NCBI RefSeq assembly: GCF_019097595.1
Contig: NC_080718.1
Span: forward strand, 11,688,657 to 11,752,656
Source: Hemibagrus wyckioides
Lineage: Eukaryota > Chordata > Actinopteri > Siluriformes > Bagridae
Direction of reading: 5' to 3'
DNA length: 64,000 bases
Program-made: the position numbers and the translations under genes
Shown: piece after piece, positions 63,661 to 64,000 of the stretch
Layout of the letters: every line of letters starts with the position of its first letter
Numbering within the stretch: position 1 is the stretch's first letter
Notes under the pieces: generated by a model
Databases searched by the model: none
Told to the model about the DNA's origin: nothing
Seen by the model: only the letters and a program-made list of their open reading frames with translations

Positions 63661-64000
63661 TAGTGGAACTAGATTAGTGGAAATAGATTACAAATAGATT
63701 AAGTGAAAATTTCTGTGCTTTAATTACTGATGATTTCATTGATTCGTGAATCGAATCATATTTATTGCAGTAAACAAAGAGTTCCCTCCTCACCCTTAAA
63801 GAAAATCTTCATCCTGAAAAATGATGGTTACATATTTATGATTCTGGTGCTAAATTGCTGACTAATGCTTTTTATTATTCCCATGACAGGATAATCTGTC
63901 TGCTGCTCTGATGTCACAGGGAGACTTGACTAGCACACAGTTTTCATATTGTCGCATGTCATATTCGTGAGATATTAAATGTAGGAGTATTGGAGACAGG
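63661..64000. other. Window end, nothing recognised
   Basis: AT-rich, without a recognisable frame or repeat. Confidence 0.35.

Overview
The window is teleost-fish nuclear DNA. Introns are GT-AG, microsatellites are frequent ((TA)n, (CA)n, (GATA)n, (GATAA)n, (ATT)n), and more than half of the bases belong to transposable elements, dominated by many Tc1/mariner families plus CR1/L2-type and L1/Tx1-type LINEs, hAT elements and Ty3/gypsy scraps. The Tc1 load and a tRNA-type SINE recall catfish (Siluriformes) genomes; that placement is inference.

Region 1 (about 1.3-24 kb) is a tandem block duplication. Each block once held a CINP gene (minus strand) followed by a gene on the plus strand whose first two coding exons encode an apolipoprotein-L (APOL) domain and whose third exon encodes a LINE-type endonuclease (EEP fold). 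In block A (about 1.26-12.95 kb) CINP is reduced to exons 1-2 beside a truncated Tc1, while the APOL-endonuclease gene is an intact three-exon, 604-codon reading frame (10468-12917). In block B (about 14.4-23.9 kb) CINP is intact (five exons, 210 aa) while the APOL part is broken by frameshifts and stops, yet its endonuclease ORF (23095-23787) is still open with every catalytic motif. A stray PABPC-like RRM exon (19109-19204) lies in block B. The APOL-endonuclease chimera is the most unusual item here.

Region 2 (27-43 kb) holds three conserved single-copy genes reconstructed exon by exon: ADPRS/ARH3 (minus, six exons, 372 aa), HAUS2 (plus, six exons, 198 aa) and a HEATR4-like gene (minus, fifteen coding exons, 900 aa). 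ADPRS and HAUS2 are head to head, with 0.9 kb between their start codons. HAUS2 and HEATR4 converge on a 115-bp near-perfect palindrome that carries AATAAA on both strands.

Region 3 (43-59 kb) is a transposon graveyard: two 5' copies of a Tx1-like LINE 18 kb apart, a hAT transposase split by a Tc1 and an L2, gypsy gag and RNase H fragments, and a hAT-type element with an exact 8-bp target duplication that contains a Tc1, which in turn contains a short SINE-like insertion. Region 4 (59.6-61.3 kb) is a PIM-like kinase pseudogene. The window ends in the second Tx1-like copy.

All exon borders were worked out by eye from splice motifs, phase and similarity remembered from protein families. No database search or RNA evidence was available.
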